DNA of 41,061 nt from Flavobacteriaceae bacterium. Its GTDB lineage: Bacteria > Bacteroidota > Bacteroidia > Flavobacteriales > Flavobacteriaceae. A model generated the notes under the pieces. It saw only the letters and a list, made by a program, of their open reading frames with translations, was not told the origin of the DNA and searched no databases. The DNA is taken from contig JABXIJ010000011.1 in assembly GCA_013373105.1 (NCBI GenBank), positions 1-41,061 of the forward strand, read 5' to 3'. The position numbers were made by a program, and so were the translations under genes. Shown in pieces: positions 8,609 through 17,197 of this stretch. Positions within the stretch are counted from its first letter, which is position 1. Every line of letters begins with the position of its first letter.

Positions 8609-9171
8609 TGAAATTAAGTTTCAAAATATTTTTAAAAAACATTCCTGTGATGCTAATTTCAGGAATGTTTTTTTCTTGTATTAATAATTCTAAAAATGTA
8701 AGAGATTTTTTAGTAGACAAAAATTTACCAGTTGGTAAGGTAAAAGATGTTTATCATATTTATAAAGACTCTGGTAAAATTACTTCAAAATTAATTACAC
8801 CTTTAATGTTAGATTTTTCTAATAGAAAAGAGCATCCTTATAGTAAATTTCCAAAAGGGATAAAAATAATTAACTTTGAAAACGCTAAAGACTCAGTAAC
8901 TATTATAGGAGATTTTGCATTAAATTATAATAAAACATCAATTTCTGAAATTAGAGGGAATGTTGTTGTTATAAATCATACAGATTTATCCAAGTTAGAA
9001 ACAGAGCAACTTTTTTGGGATGAAAAAAACAACTATTTTATTTCAGAAAAACCCTTTAAACTTACAAAAGCAAACGATACCATTTATGGGATTGGTTTTG
9101 AGTCTAAAGACGATTTAACCAAACATTTGGCAAAGAAAACAACAGGTAGATTAGAAACAACAGAAAATTAA
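8608..9171 (+). CDS. lptC: LPS export ABC transporter periplasmic protein LptC
   Basis: 187 aa. The N-terminus is hydrophobic and ends in a lipobox-like GMFFSC, so it may be lipid-anchored, as LptC proteins of this phylum often are. The core shows the LptC/OstA-like beta-jellyroll features VYHIYKDSGKITSKLITPLM, NFENAKDSVTIIGDFAL and FWDEKNNYFISEKPF. Known role: it passes lipopolysaccharide from the LptBFG complex to LptA or the periplasmic bridge. Its start overlaps the preceding stop by 1 nt. A small membrane protein follows after 6 bp. Identification rests on motifs and on this gene order, which is common in Flavobacteria. Confidence 0.87.
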   Translation: MKLSFKIFLKNIPVMLISGMFFSCINNSKNVRDFLVDKNLPVGKVKDVYHIYKDSGKITSKLITPLMLDFSNRKEHPYSKFPKGIKIINFENAKDSVTIIGDFALNYNKTSISEIRGNVVVINHTDLSKLETEQLFWDEKNNYFISEKPFKLTKANDTIYGIGFESKDDLTKHLAKKTTGRLETTEN

Positions 9172-9177
9172 ATTAAA

Positions 9178-9378
9178 ATGAATAAGATTTGGAAATTTTT
9201 TCAATATGGTTATTTAATGGTAGCGTTTATCTGTTTAGTAGAAGGTATTGTTAGATGGAATTCAGATAGAGAAAGAGCCTATTTCTTTTTTGGATTTGCC
9301 ATATTTATCACCCTTGTATTTTTCTTTAAAAGACATTTTAGAAAAAAAGTTGAACAACGCAATAATCAAAAAAAATAG
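9178..9378 (+). CDS. Small two-helix membrane protein, 66 aa
   Basis: 66 aa with two predicted transmembrane helices (GYLMVAFICLVEGIV at about 10-25 and AYFFFGFAIFITLVFFF at about 35-51) and a basic C-terminal tail (KRHFRKKVEQRNNQKK). It sits 6 bp after lptC and 15 bp before the CNNM-type gene, so it is surely co-transcribed. I know no function. The conserved position between lptC and a CNNM/CBS gene in Flavobacteria supports it as a real gene. Confidence 0.8.
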   Translation: MNKIWKFFQYGYLMVAFICLVEGIVRWNSDRERAYFFFGFAIFITLVFFFKRHFRKKVEQRNNQKK

Positions 9379-9393
9379 TATTTTTAGTTCATT

Positions 9394-10659
9394 ATGGAAG
9401 TTGAGCTAATTATTATTGTAATATCTATATTGCTTTCTGCTTTTTTTTCAGGAATGGAAATTGCATTTGTTTCTGCTAATAAAATGCACATAGAACTTGA
9501 GAAAAAAAGAGCTGGATTTATACCAAAAGTCTTAGCAAAAATTACCCAAAAATCTTCAAAATTTATTACCACCATGTTAGTTGGTAATAACATTGCCTTA
9601 GTTATTTATAGTTATTATATGGGGCAGTTTCTTTTAAGATTTATACCAATAGAAGGGTATAACGACTTTACTGTTTTATTAATACAAACACTAATTTCTA
9701 CCATAGTTATTCTTATAACAGCAGAGTTTTTACCAAAGGCTATTTTTAGAATATATGCCAATGAAGTTTTAAAAATATTTGCTGTACCTGCTTATTTTTT
9801 TTATAGTTTATTTCATTTTTTTTCAGAGTTTATTACATTAATATCAGACTTTTTTCTAAGAATATTTTTTAAAACTAATAAAGAAGAGCAGCAAATAGAA
9901 TTTAGTAAAGAAGAGCTAGGGTATTATATTAATGAGCAATTAGAAACAGGTAATGATAGTGAAGAATTAGATTCAGAAATTCAAATATTTCAGAACGCTT
10001 TAATTTTTCAAAATGTAAAGGCAAGAGAAATAATGGTGCCTAGAACCGAAATAATTGCAGTAGAAATTCATGAAACAGTAACCAATCTTAAGAATTTATT
10101 TATAGAAACTGGATTATCTAAAATATTAGTTTACAAAACTTCGCTAGATGATGTTGTGGGTTATGTAAATGCTTTTGAGTTATTTAAAAGACCTAAAACA
10201 ATTAAGTCAATTTTATTACCATTAGAAATTGTTCCAGAATCTATGATGATCAACAATATTCTAAATACGTTAATGAAAAAACGTAAAAGTGTGGCTGTTG
10301 TAGTTGATGAATATGGTGGAACATCAGGTATAATTACCGTAGAAGATATTGTAGAAGAATTATTTGGTGAAATTGAAGATGAACACGATAGTCAAGTTTT
10401 TTTAGAAGAAAAAATTAGTGAAACTGAGTTTAAATTTTCTGCTAGATTAGAAATAGATTATATAAATGAAGAGTATAACTTAAATATACCTAAATCTGAA
10501 GCTTACGAAACATTAGGAGGTTTTATAATTGAGCATACAGAAAATATTCCAGAAGAAAAAGAAGAAATAGAAATAAACCACTTTATGTTTACCATTACCA
10601 AAATTAGTGGTGCTAGAATAGATGAGGTTTCATTGTCTATAATTGAAAAAGAAGATTAA
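9394..10659 (+). CDS. CNNM/CBS-domain membrane protein (hemolysin C/CorC family)
   Basis: 421 aa. An N-terminal CNNM (DUF21) domain at about 1-190 has four hydrophobic helices, and its opening FFSGMEIAFVSANKMHIELE is the family hallmark. A CBS pair follows at about 200-325 (VKAREIMVPRTEIIAVEI, VAVVVDEYGGTSGIITVEDI), then a C-terminal CorC_HlyC domain at about 335-415. The family is involved in Mg/Co ion export or homeostasis and was historically named hemolysin. The related GldE acts in gliding, but GldE normally lies next to ssb, mutY and gldD, none of which is here. It closes the coaX-lptC cluster. Confidence 0.92.
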   Translation: MEVELIIIVISILLSAFFSGMEIAFVSANKMHIELEKKRAGFIPKVLAKITQKSSKFITTMLVGNNIALVIYSYYMGQFLLRFIPIEGYNDFTVLLIQTLISTIVILITAEFLPKAIFRIYANEVLKIFAVPAYFFYSLFHFFSEFITLISDFFLRIFFKTNKEEQQIEFSKEELGYYINEQLETGNDSEELDSEIQIFQNALIFQNVKAREIMVPRTEIIAVEIHETVTNLKNLFIETGLSKILVYKTSLDDVVGYVNAFELFKRPKTIKSILLPLEIVPESMMINNILNTLMKKRKSVAVVVDEYGGTSGIITVEDIVEELFGEIEDEHDSQVFLEEKISETEFKFSARLEIDYINEEYNLNIPKSEAYETLGGFIIEHTENIPEEKEEIEINHFMFTITKISGARIDEVSLSIIEKED

Positions 10660-10723
10660 ACTAAAACACTTCTTTAAACCTTTGTTAATAAACAATTTTC
10701 ACTTGTTTTTATTGTTTTTTCCA

Positions 10724-10755
10724 TTGGATTTTTAAATCCAATTATCGTATATTCG
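10724..10755 (+). promoter_or_regulatory. Candidate promoter of ppiD
   Basis: TTG at 10724-10726, then 21 nt, then TATATTCG at 10748-10755, one mismatch from the Bacteroidetes -7 consensus TAnnTTTG. The ppiD ATG follows 25 nt later. The -33 element lies inside a 9-bp inverted repeat (ATTGGATTT/AAATCCAAT, 10723-10742). Confidence 0.5.
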
Positions 10756-10780
10756 CCCCCTGTAATTAAATAAATGACGT

Positions 10781-12868
10781 ATGGCAGTTTTATCAAAAAT
10801 TAGAGAACGTTCAATGTTCTTAATCATTATAATTGGATTAGCGCTTTTTGCTTTTGTACTAGACCCTTCTACATTAGGCGATTTCTTTAATTCTAGTAAA
10901 GTTAATGAAATAGGTGAGGTAAATGGAGAGTCTATTTCTAGACAAGAATTTTTGAATGAATTAGAATCTTACAAGCAACAAACTGGTGGTAGAGTTTCTG
11001 AAATGCAAGCTGCAAATTCAGTTTGGAACAATATTGTAAGAAAGAAAATTTATGCAAATCAATTAGAAGAAGCAGGAATTACTATTGGCGAAGCTGATGT
11101 TTGGAATGAAATTGTAAGTGCAACATTTGTACAAAACAATCCACAATACCAAAATGAATTAGGTCAATTTGATGAAGCAAAATTCAAGCAATTTTTAGCA
11201 AATGAAAAAGAAAATCAAACAGAACTTTGGTCTCAGTGGGAAAATTACATGTCTCAAGTTAGAGATAATGCAGAAAGAAACACCTATAACAATTTAGTTT
11301 CTGCAGGTTTAGGAGCATCGTTAAAAGAAGGAGAAATAGAATACTTTGTAGATAACACAAAAATTTCTACTCAATTTGTTTATGTACCATACACTTCTGT
11401 AGCAGATAGTTTAGCTACAATTTCAAAATCTGAAATTGAAGCCTATATGAAAGATAGAAAAGATCAATTTCAAGTAGAAGCTACAAGAGATATTTCTTAC
11501 GTAAAATTCGATATTAAAGCTACAGCAGAAGATGAAGCTGCAATTAAAAAAGAAGTTGCTAGTTATATAGAAGATTTAAAGGCTGCAACAGACAATAAAT
11601 TATTTATTTCAGAAAATGATTCTGATATAGATTTAAATGAAAACTATCAGTTTAAGAATTTTATAAACCAAGAAGTTGCAGATGTTATTTATGAGGCAGA
11701 TAAAGGAGAAGTTGTAGGGCCTTATAAAGATAAAGAGCATTTTAAAATTTCAAAAATTTCTGAAGTTACACAAATGCCAGACTCTGTTAAAGCTAGCCAT
11801 ATTTTAATTCCATTTGCTGGAGCTTTAAGAGCTGCTCAAGATGTTACTAGAACAGATGAAGACGCTAAAAAATTAGCAGATAGTTTATTAACAGTTATTA
11901 AAAGAAATAAAAATAAATTTGCTGATTTAGCAAAAGAGTTTTCTTCAGATGCAGGTTCTGGAGCTAAAGGTGGAGATTTAGATTGGTTCAATTACAACAA
12001 AATGACTCCTAAATTTAGAGACTTTTGTTTCACAAACAGCAAAGGTAAAATGGATATTGTAAAAACACCATTTGGATATCATATTATTAGAATTGACGAT
12101 CAAAAGAACAAACAAAAAGTAGTTAAGTTAGCTACATTTAGTAGAAAAATTGTTCCATCTGAAAGCACAGAAAATTCTGTGTACAGACAAGCTGAGCAAT
12201 TTGCTTTAGAAGTTTCTAAAGGTGAAGATTTTTTTGCTTTAGCTGGTAAAAATAAATATAATGCTAGGCCAGCTGTTGGTATAAAAGCGTTAGATGAAAA
12301 TGTACCAGGTATTGGTAATCAAAGACAAATTGTTAGTTGGACATTTGGTAGTGAAACTATAGTTGGTTCTTTTAAACGTTTTGACTTAGAAGGTAGTCAT
12401 GTAGTAGCTTATGTTACTGGAGTAACTGAAGCAGGATTAATGCCAGTAGATAAAGCAATTGCAAGAGTAAGACCTATATTATTAAATGAAAAGAAAGCTG
12501 CTTTAATTGAAGCAAAATTAAAAGGAAGTTCTTTACAAGAGATAGCTAAAGCAAATAACACATCAATTAGAAGCGCAGCTAATGTAACTTTAAAAAGTCC
12601 TACCATTTCTGGTATTGGTCTAGAACCAAAAATTGTTGGAGCTATGTATAATGCAGAGTTAAATAAATTACTAACAGCTGTAGAAGGAGATAAAGGTGTT
12701 TACAGCTTTACAGTAACAAAAAGAGAATTACCAACAGCTTTACCAAATTACGATAGCAATCGTAAAAGACTTGTTGAAACTAGAAAAAGAAATACATATA
12801 AAGTTTATGATGCAATTAAGAAAGCATCTGAGATAGAAGATAACAGAGCTATTATGTATTCTAACTAA
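10781..12868 (+). CDS. ppiD: Peptidyl-prolyl cis-trans isomerase, PpiD/SurA type
   Basis: 695 aa. A short cytoplasmic N-terminus and one membrane anchor (FLIIIIGLALFAFVL, about 13-27) precede a SurA_N-like chaperone domain (about 40-190, beginning VGEVNGESISRQEF-like). The parvulin isomerase domain at about 335-445 has ASHILIPF, FADLAKEFSSDAGSGAKGGD and PFGYHIIRI. A long C-terminal chaperone-like region follows. Role: folding of outer-membrane and secreted proteins, anchored at the outer face of the inner membrane. It has its own promoter after a 121-bp gap and is followed by a strong terminator shared with the convergent rho gene. Confidence 0.93.
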   Translation: MAVLSKIRERSMFLIIIIGLALFAFVLDPSTLGDFFNSSKVNEIGEVNGESISRQEFLNELESYKQQTGGRVSEMQAANSVWNNIVRKKIYANQLEEAGITIGEADVWNEIVSATFVQNNPQYQNELGQFDEAKFKQFLANEKENQTELWSQWENYMSQVRDNAERNTYNNLVSAGLGASLKEGEIEYFVDNTKISTQFVYVPYTSVADSLATISKSEIEAYMKDRKDQFQVEATRDISYVKFDIKATAEDEAAIKKEVASYIEDLKAATDNKLFISENDSDIDLNENYQFKNFINQEVADVIYEADKGEVVGPYKDKEHFKISKISEVTQMPDSVKASHILIPFAGALRAAQDVTRTDEDAKKLADSLLTVIKRNKNKFADLAKEFSSDAGSGAKGGDLDWFNYNKMTPKFRDFCFTNSKGKMDIVKTPFGYHIIRIDDQKNKQKVVKLATFSRKIVPSESTENSVYRQAEQFALEVSKGEDFFALAGKNKYNARPAVGIKALDENVPGIGNQRQIVSWTFGSETIVGSFKRFDLEGSHVVAYVTGVTEAGLMPVDKAIARVRPILLNEKKAALIEAKLKGSSLQEIAKANNTSIRSAANVTLKSPTISGIGLEPKIVGAMYNAELNKLLTAVEGDKGVYSFTVTKRELPTALPNYDSNRKRLVETRKRNTYKVYDAIKKASEIEDNRAIMYSN

Positions 12869-12890
12869 AAACTTGAATAGTATATAATAA

Positions 12891-12922
12891 AAAACCCATC
12901 AAATTTTTGATGGGTTTTTTTA
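12891..12922. terminator. Bidirectional terminator between ppiD and rho
   Basis: AAAACCCATCAAA and TTTGATGGGTTTT form a perfect 13-bp inverted repeat with almost no spacer, flanked by A-run and T-run, so it can serve both convergent genes. Confidence 0.88.
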
Positions 12923-12940
12923 TGTTTTTAATTTCTAATT

Positions 12941-14509
12941 TTATCCATTCATAGAAATTAAGAATTCATCATTATTCTTCGAGAACTTAATCTTTTCATT
13001 AATAAACTCCATTGCTTCTATTGGATTCATGTCAGCTAAATACTTTCTTAAAACCCACATACGTTGTACAGTATTATCGTCTAATAATAAATCATCACGT
13101 CTTGTAGAAGATTTAATTAAGTCTATTGCTGGATAAATTCTTCTATTAGCAATATTACGTTCTAATTGAAGTTCCATATTACCAGTACCTTTAAATTCTT
13201 CAAAGATTACTTCATCCATCTTAGAACCAGTTTCTGTTAGTGCAGTTGCTATTATAGTTAAAGAACCACCACCTTCAATGTTTCTTGCAGCTCCAAAGAA
13301 ACGTTTTGGCTTGTGTAATGCATTTGCATCTATACCACCAGACAAAATTTTTCCTGATGCTGGAGCAACAGTATTATAAGCTCTAGCTAAACGTGTAATT
13401 GAATCTAATAAAATAACTACATCATGGCCACACTCTACTAAACGTTTAGCTTTTTCTAAAACAATATTAGCAACTCTAACGTGTTTTTCAGCAGGCTCAT
13501 CAAAAGTAGAAGCAACTACTTCACCACGCACACTACGTTGCATGTCTGTAACTTCTTCAGGTCTTTCATCGATTAATAACACAATTTGATAAACCTCAGG
13601 ATGATTTGCAGCAATGGCATTAGCAACATCTTTTAATAACATGGTTTTACCAGTTTTAGGTTGTGCTACTATCATACCTCTTTGTCCTTTTCCAATAGGT
13701 GAAAAAAGATCTATAATTCTTGTAGATAAAGAGCTACCTCTTTCTGCTAAATTAAATTTTTCTTGCGGGAAAAGTGGTGTTAAATGTTCAAATGAAACTC
13801 TATCTCTAACCACATTAGGGTTTAAACCATTTATTTTTGATACTCTAATTAATGGAAAATATTTTTCACCTTCTTTTGGAGGTCTAACATTTCCTTTAAC
13901 AGTATCTCCTGTCTTTAAACCAAATAATTTTATTTGAGATTGTGATACATAAATATCATCTGGTGATGATAAATAATTGTAATCTGATGATCTTAAAAAA
14001 CCATAACCATCTGGCATCATTTCTAAGACACCCTCACTTTCAATTATTCCATCAAACTCAAAATCTGGATCTCTATATCTGTTTCCAGATTTATGATTCC
14101 TGTTATTTTTAGAATTGTTTTGGTTATTTTCCTTTCTATTATTTCTATGATTTTGCTGAGTATTTCTCTGATTACTCTTTGCAGTCTGATTATTTTGACT
14201 TTTAGAATTATTAGACTCTGTTTTGACTTCTTTAGGTGCACTCTCAGTAGTCTTTTTTTCTGGTATAGCTTTAGTTTCTGTAGTTTTTTCAACAGGTTTT
14301 TTGGCTACTCTTTTTCTTTTAGGTTTTTCAGTATTCTCTGAATTCTCTGAGTTTACTTTTTTACTTTCAGGATTTGCTGCTTGAACATCAAGTATTTGAT
14401 AAACCAAGTCTAGTTTTTTTAATTGGCTCGTTTTCTTAAGTCCAATGGTTTTAGCAATTACTTGTAATTCAGCAAGTGTTTTTGCTTTTAGTTCTGTTAT
14501 TTCGAACAT
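12941..14509 (-). CDS. rho: Transcription termination factor Rho
   Basis: 522 aa, about 100 longer than E. coli Rho. It is the hexameric RNA helicase that ends transcription of untranslated RNA. Domains: N-terminal Rho_N helical domain (about 1-42); a low-complexity Lys/Glu then Asn/Gln-rich insertion (about 50-145); a cold-shock-like RNA-binding domain (about 155-225, [13 protein letters not shown]); and a RecA-type ATPase with Walker A QPKTGKTM at about 283-290, Walker B DVVILLDS at about 363-370, and the C-terminal [11 protein letters not shown]. The insertion is typical of Bacteroidetes Rho. The gene converges on ppiD and has 194 bp of upstream DNA before the divergent DUF4293 start, where I found no clear promoter match. 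Confidence 0.98.
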   Translation of the reverse strand: MFEITELKAKTLAELQVIAKTIGLKKTSQLKKLDLVYQILDVQAANPESKKVNSENSENTEKPKRKRVAKKPVEKTTETKAIPEKKTTESAPKEVKTESNNSKSQNNQTAKSNQRNTQQNHRNNRKENNQNNSKNNRNHKSGNRYRDPDFEFDGIIESEGVLEMMPDGYGFLRSSDYNYLSSPDDIYVSQSQIKLFGLKTGDTVKGNVRPPKEGEKYFPLIRVSKINGLNPNVVRDRVSFEHLTPLFPQEKFNLAERGSSLSTRIIDLFSPIGKGQRGMIVAQPKTGKTMLLKDVANAIAANHPEVYQIVLLIDERPEEVTDMQRSVRGEVVASTFDEPAEKHVRVANIVLEKAKRLVECGHDVVILLDSITRLARAYNTVAPASGKILSGGIDANALHKPKRFFGAARNIEGGGSLTIIATALTETGSKMDEVIFEEFKGTGNMELQLERNIANRRIYPAIDLIKSSTRRDDLLLDDNTVQRMWVLRKYLADMNPIEAMEFINEKIKFSKNNDEFLISMNG

Positions 14510-14678
14510 TTAATATATAGTATTAATTAATGTAGATCTAATTAAAAATTTCTAATTATGATAATTTGATTTTTTTTATTGTATATAGTGCTATACAACA
14601 ACTCAATAGTGAGGATTTATGCAACAAATATATGCTTTTTTTTTTAGATACAAGTTTTCTAAATAAAAAAGAAGTTTT

Positions 14679-14686
14679 TATTTTTG
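14679..14686 (+). promoter_or_regulatory. -7 promoter element of the DUF4293 gene
   Basis: TATTTTTG matches TAnnTTTG exactly and ends 17 nt before the ATG at 14704. This supports that ATG over an upstream in-frame one at 14566. No TTG is seen at -33. Confidence 0.45.
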
Positions 14687-14703
14687 GTGTCTTAAATAAA
14701 AAC

Positions 14704-15135
14704 ATGATACAAAGAATACAATCAATCTATTTATTACTTACAACACTATTATCTGGTGTAATAATTTTTGTATTTAATTTATGGAAAACTTCTACGAACA
14801 ATATTTATGTTGTAGATTTGTTTAATGAGGAAGAACTTAGTCTAAAAGTAATTCCTGTAATGTTCTTTTTAACTTCAATCTTAGCATTTGTAACCATTTT
14901 CTTGTATAAGAATAGAAAGCTACAATTTGTGATTGGACGAATAATAATTTTGATTAACCTTTTTTTATTAGGGTTATTGATTTATTTATCTCTAAATTTA
15001 TCTGGAGAAGCAGCTGTTTCTGAGAAAGGTATTGGGATGTTTATACCAGTTTTAGCAATTTTGCTTATTGTTTTAGCAAATAAAGCAATAAAAAAGGATG
15101 AAGATCTCGTGAAATCTGTAGATAGATTGCGATAA
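14704..15135 (+). CDS. DUF4293 family membrane protein
   Basis: 143 aa with four transmembrane helices (starting near residues 8, 46, 78 and 107). The start IQRIQSIYLLLTTLLSG is the hallmark of DUF4293 proteins in Bacteroidetes, so the ATG at 14704 is chosen over a 46-residue longer frame from 14566 whose extra residues look non-coding. Function unknown. The gene stands next to rho on the opposite strand, a neighbour pair common in Flavobacteria. The C-terminus is lysine-rich and cytoplasmic. A rho-independent terminator follows 31 bp later. Confidence 0.9.
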   Translation: MIQRIQSIYLLLTTLLSGVIIFVFNLWKTSTNNIYVVDLFNEEELSLKVIPVMFFLTSILAFVTIFLYKNRKLQFVIGRIIILINLFLLGLLIYLSLNLSGEAAVSEKGIGMFIPVLAILLIVLANKAIKKDEDLVKSVDRLR

Positions 15136-15166
15136 CGCTAACAAATAGTATATTTAGTGCGAAAAG

Positions 15167-15192
15167 AACCGAGAATTTTCTCGGTTTTTTGC
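15167..15192 (+). terminator. Terminator after the DUF4293 gene
   Basis: AACCGAGA and TCTCGGTT form an 8-bp stem with a 4-nt loop (ATTT), followed by a run of T. Confidence 0.85.
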
Positions 15193-15307
15193 ATTTCTAG
15201 GCTTTTTTTTAGGTTTAGAAATTTATAACCAATTAATAACTGATTAAAAAACAGTATATTTAAAAACTATTAAAATGCTGAAAAATAATCTGTTAAGCAA
15301 TGTGTTT

Positions 15308-15345
15308 TCACGGTAAACCGTGATAAAAACTACGGTAAACCGTGA
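15308..15345. promoter_or_regulatory. Tandem palindromes, candidate LuxR-type operator
   Basis: Two copies of ACGGTAAACCGTGA, the first extended to a palindrome (TCACGGT-AA-ACCGTGA, 15308-15323), the second core at 15332-15343. They are repeated 22 bp apart centre to centre, about two DNA turns. They lie 27 bp upstream of the -33 element of the following response-regulator gene, the place expected for an activator site. Family knowledge: NarL/LuxR-type regulators bind such short inverted repeats. The binding protein is inferred to be the (now broken) neighbouring regulator or a paralogue. Confidence 0.6.
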
Positions 15346-15371
15346 GTTAAAAATTTCATTGTAAACAGCTA

Positions 15372-15402
15372 TTGTATAGGCAATAAATGTCACTTAAATT
15401 TG
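15372..15402 (+). promoter_or_regulatory. Promoter of the decayed two-component locus
   Basis: TTG at 15372-15374, 20 nt, then TAAATTTG at 15395-15402, an exact match to TTG-N(17-23)-TAnnTTTG. The ATG of the response-regulator fragment is 10 nt further on, so the leader would be very short. Confidence 0.7.
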
Positions 15403-15412
15403 AATTGTACCA

Positions 15413-15601
15413 ATGAGTAACAAGATATACGTTCACGTAGCTGATGATCATAAAATAGTAATAGAAGGGATCATAGCTGTATTAAATAATGATAATGATA
15501 TAGAGGTTGTAGGGAGTTCTTTAACAGGAAAAGAAGTTGTTGATTGGTTTAGCAACAAAAAAATATCAAAAATCCAAAGAGTTATATTTAAATGGAATTG
15601 A
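15413..15601 (+). pseudogene. LuxR/NarL-type response regulator, N-terminal fragment only
   Basis: The first ~45 codons read as the start of a receiver domain: HVADDHKIVIEGIIAVLNND, with the acidic DD pair, then VVGSSLTGKEVVDWF. The phosphoacceptor aspartate, the rest of the receiver and the DNA-binding HTH are missing. From about 15548 the DNA instead matches, in another frame, the inside of a histidine kinase. The product therefore ends in 16 out-of-frame residues. Promoter and start codon are intact, so a short peptide may still be made. A whole gene of this family would be about 210 codons. It is the left half of a deletion fusion. Confidence 0.85.
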
Positions 15602-16651
15602 ATTAATTAAAGATAATGGGTCTCAACAAGCGATAAGTACAAAAGCTAGTTTATACTACAACATGGCTTGGGCTATGCGTAATTTAGAAGAGTATGAAGC
15701 TTATGATAAATTAGAAGAATCTTATGCTTATTCTGAAGAGATAAGAGATGAAAACTTTAAAAAAATTGTAGAGCAGATTAACGCCGAGTTTAATGTAGAA
15801 ACTGTTAGAGCAAATGCAGAAAACAAAAGAATTTTAAGAGAACAAAAATTTTGGATAGGAATTATTTCTAATGCAGTTATAATTATATCTCTTATTTTTA
15901 TGCACTTTTTTACAGACAAAGAAAACAAACCTTAGCTCTTAAATTAGCAAATATAGATCATATATAAAAACAAAAATTAGATGCAGTTAGATCTGAATCG
16001 CAAACAAGAGTTTTAAATGCAACGTTAGATGGTAAAGAGTCTGAACGCAAAGAAATTGCAGAAACATTACACGATAATGTAAGTGCACTATTATCATCTT
16101 CAAATCTACAATTGCAAGCATCTAGAAAATATTTTAAAGGTAACATACCTTTAGAGCTTCATAAAAGTGAGCAAATTATAAATGAAGCTTCAGAAAAAAT
16201 TAGAGATTTATCACATAATTTAATATCATCTATTTTACTGAAATTTGGTCTTACTCATGCAGTAAAAGATATTGTTCATAAATACTCAAACAGAGAATTA
16301 AAAATAAATGTTGCTGTTGATGAATTAAGAAGATATGATCCAAAATTTGAAATAAAAACATTTAACATAATTCAAGAATTCTTAAATAATATCCTTAAAC
16401 ATAGCAAAGCAAAAAATGCAAAAGTTATGATTAAGGAAGAAAACGATATGTTAATTATAAGAATATCTGATGATGGAGTTGGTTTTGACAAAAGTAAAGT
16501 TGATGAAAAAGATGGTTTAGGTATCAATCAAATTGATGCAAGAATCAAAATGATGAAGGGTAAATTTCATATAGATACTAAAATTGGTTTTGGTACATTA
16601 ATTAAAGTAGACTTACCAATTCAAAAAAAAGAAGAATCACTTAGCGCTTAG
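15537..16651 (+). pseudogene. TPR sensor histidine kinase, decayed C-terminal part
   Basis: The sequence picks up within the last TPR units of a NarX/DesK-type sensor kinase (ELYLNGIELIKDNGS, NMAWAMRNLEEYEAYDKLEE), then a membrane helix (IGIISNAVIIISLIFMHFF). Frame is lost near 15905-15915, where the expected YRQRKQTLALKLANIDHI reads in a different frame and meets TAA at 15964-15966. The HisKA_3 segment ERKEIAETLHDNVSALLSS and an HATPase domain (NIIQEFLNNILKHSKAKNA, DDGVGFD, GLGINQIDARI) follow intact to the stop. The signal peptide and most TPRs are gone. An internal ATG at 16112 could still give a free ATPase fragment lacking the H-box. It overlaps the convergent phosphoesterase gene by 11 bp. 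Confidence 0.88.
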
Positions 16652-17135
16652 CTAACTCTATAATTTCTAGATTCTTAATTTCACCTTTTTCAAGTGTAAA
16701 ACGAAGCATAGTTCTTACTTTGTGGAAACCATGTTTACCAGCAGCACCAGGATTTAAATGCAATACACCTAGTTTATTATCATATTGTACTTTTAAAATA
16801 TGAGAGTGCCCAGCAATAAATATTTTTGGAGGATTTTGTTGTATTTTTTCTCTAATCCTTAAGTTATATTTATTTGGATAACCACCAATATGAGTAATCC
16901 AAACAGAAACTTCTTCTATAGTAAATTCATTATCTAACGGAAATTCAGCTCTAGCATTTTTATCATCAATATTTCCATAAACAGCTCTTAATGGTTTAAG
17001 TTTTTTAATTTCATCTGTAACCTTAAGATTGCCAATATCTCCAGCATGCCAAACTTCATCAGCTTGATTTACAAATTTTAAAATTTGCTCATCAATATAA
17101 CCATGAGTGTCTGATAATAATAAGATTTTCTTCAC
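16641..17135 (-). CDS. Metallophosphoesterase, YfcE/MJ0936 type
   Basis: 164 aa, the usual size of this small cytoplasmic phosphodiesterase family. All metal-binding blocks are present: LLSDTHG at the N-terminus, WHAGDIGN, VYGNIDD, and AGHSH followed by HLNPGAAG. These two-metal enzymes hydrolyse phosphodiesters; the natural substrate is usually unknown. It is transcribed away from truA with a 62-bp divergent gap. Its 3' end overlaps the end of the dead histidine kinase on the other strand by 11 bp. Confidence 0.93.
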   Translation of the reverse strand: MKKILLLSDTHGYIDEQILKFVNQADEVWHAGDIGNLKVTDEIKKLKPLRAVYGNIDDKNARAEFPLDNEFTIEEVSVWITHIGGYPNKYNLRIREKIQQNPPKIFIAGHSHILKVQYDNKLGVLHLNPGAAGKHGFHKVRTMLRFTLEKGEIKNLEIIELAKR

Positions 17136-17197
17136 ATTTCAAAAGTAATCATAACCAAATAAAATCATTAATTTTGAATGTTTAAAATCGATGATTT

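Noticed and set aside
9394..10659. GldE gliding protein
   Set aside because: Same superfamily, but the gldE neighbours (ssb, mutY, gldD) are absent and lptC is here instead.
14566..14703. Longer N-terminus for the DUF4293 protein
   Set aside because: The family starts at IQRIQ; the extra residues look non-coding and a promoter box lies inside.
15190..15300. CRISPR-like or tandem repeat in T-rich region
   Set aside because: Only a weak inverted TTTCTA/TAGAAA pair and homopolymers; no repeat unit.
15905..15970. Programmed frameshift in the histidine kinase
   Set aside because: There is also a stop codon after the shift and a large upstream deletion; decay is simpler.
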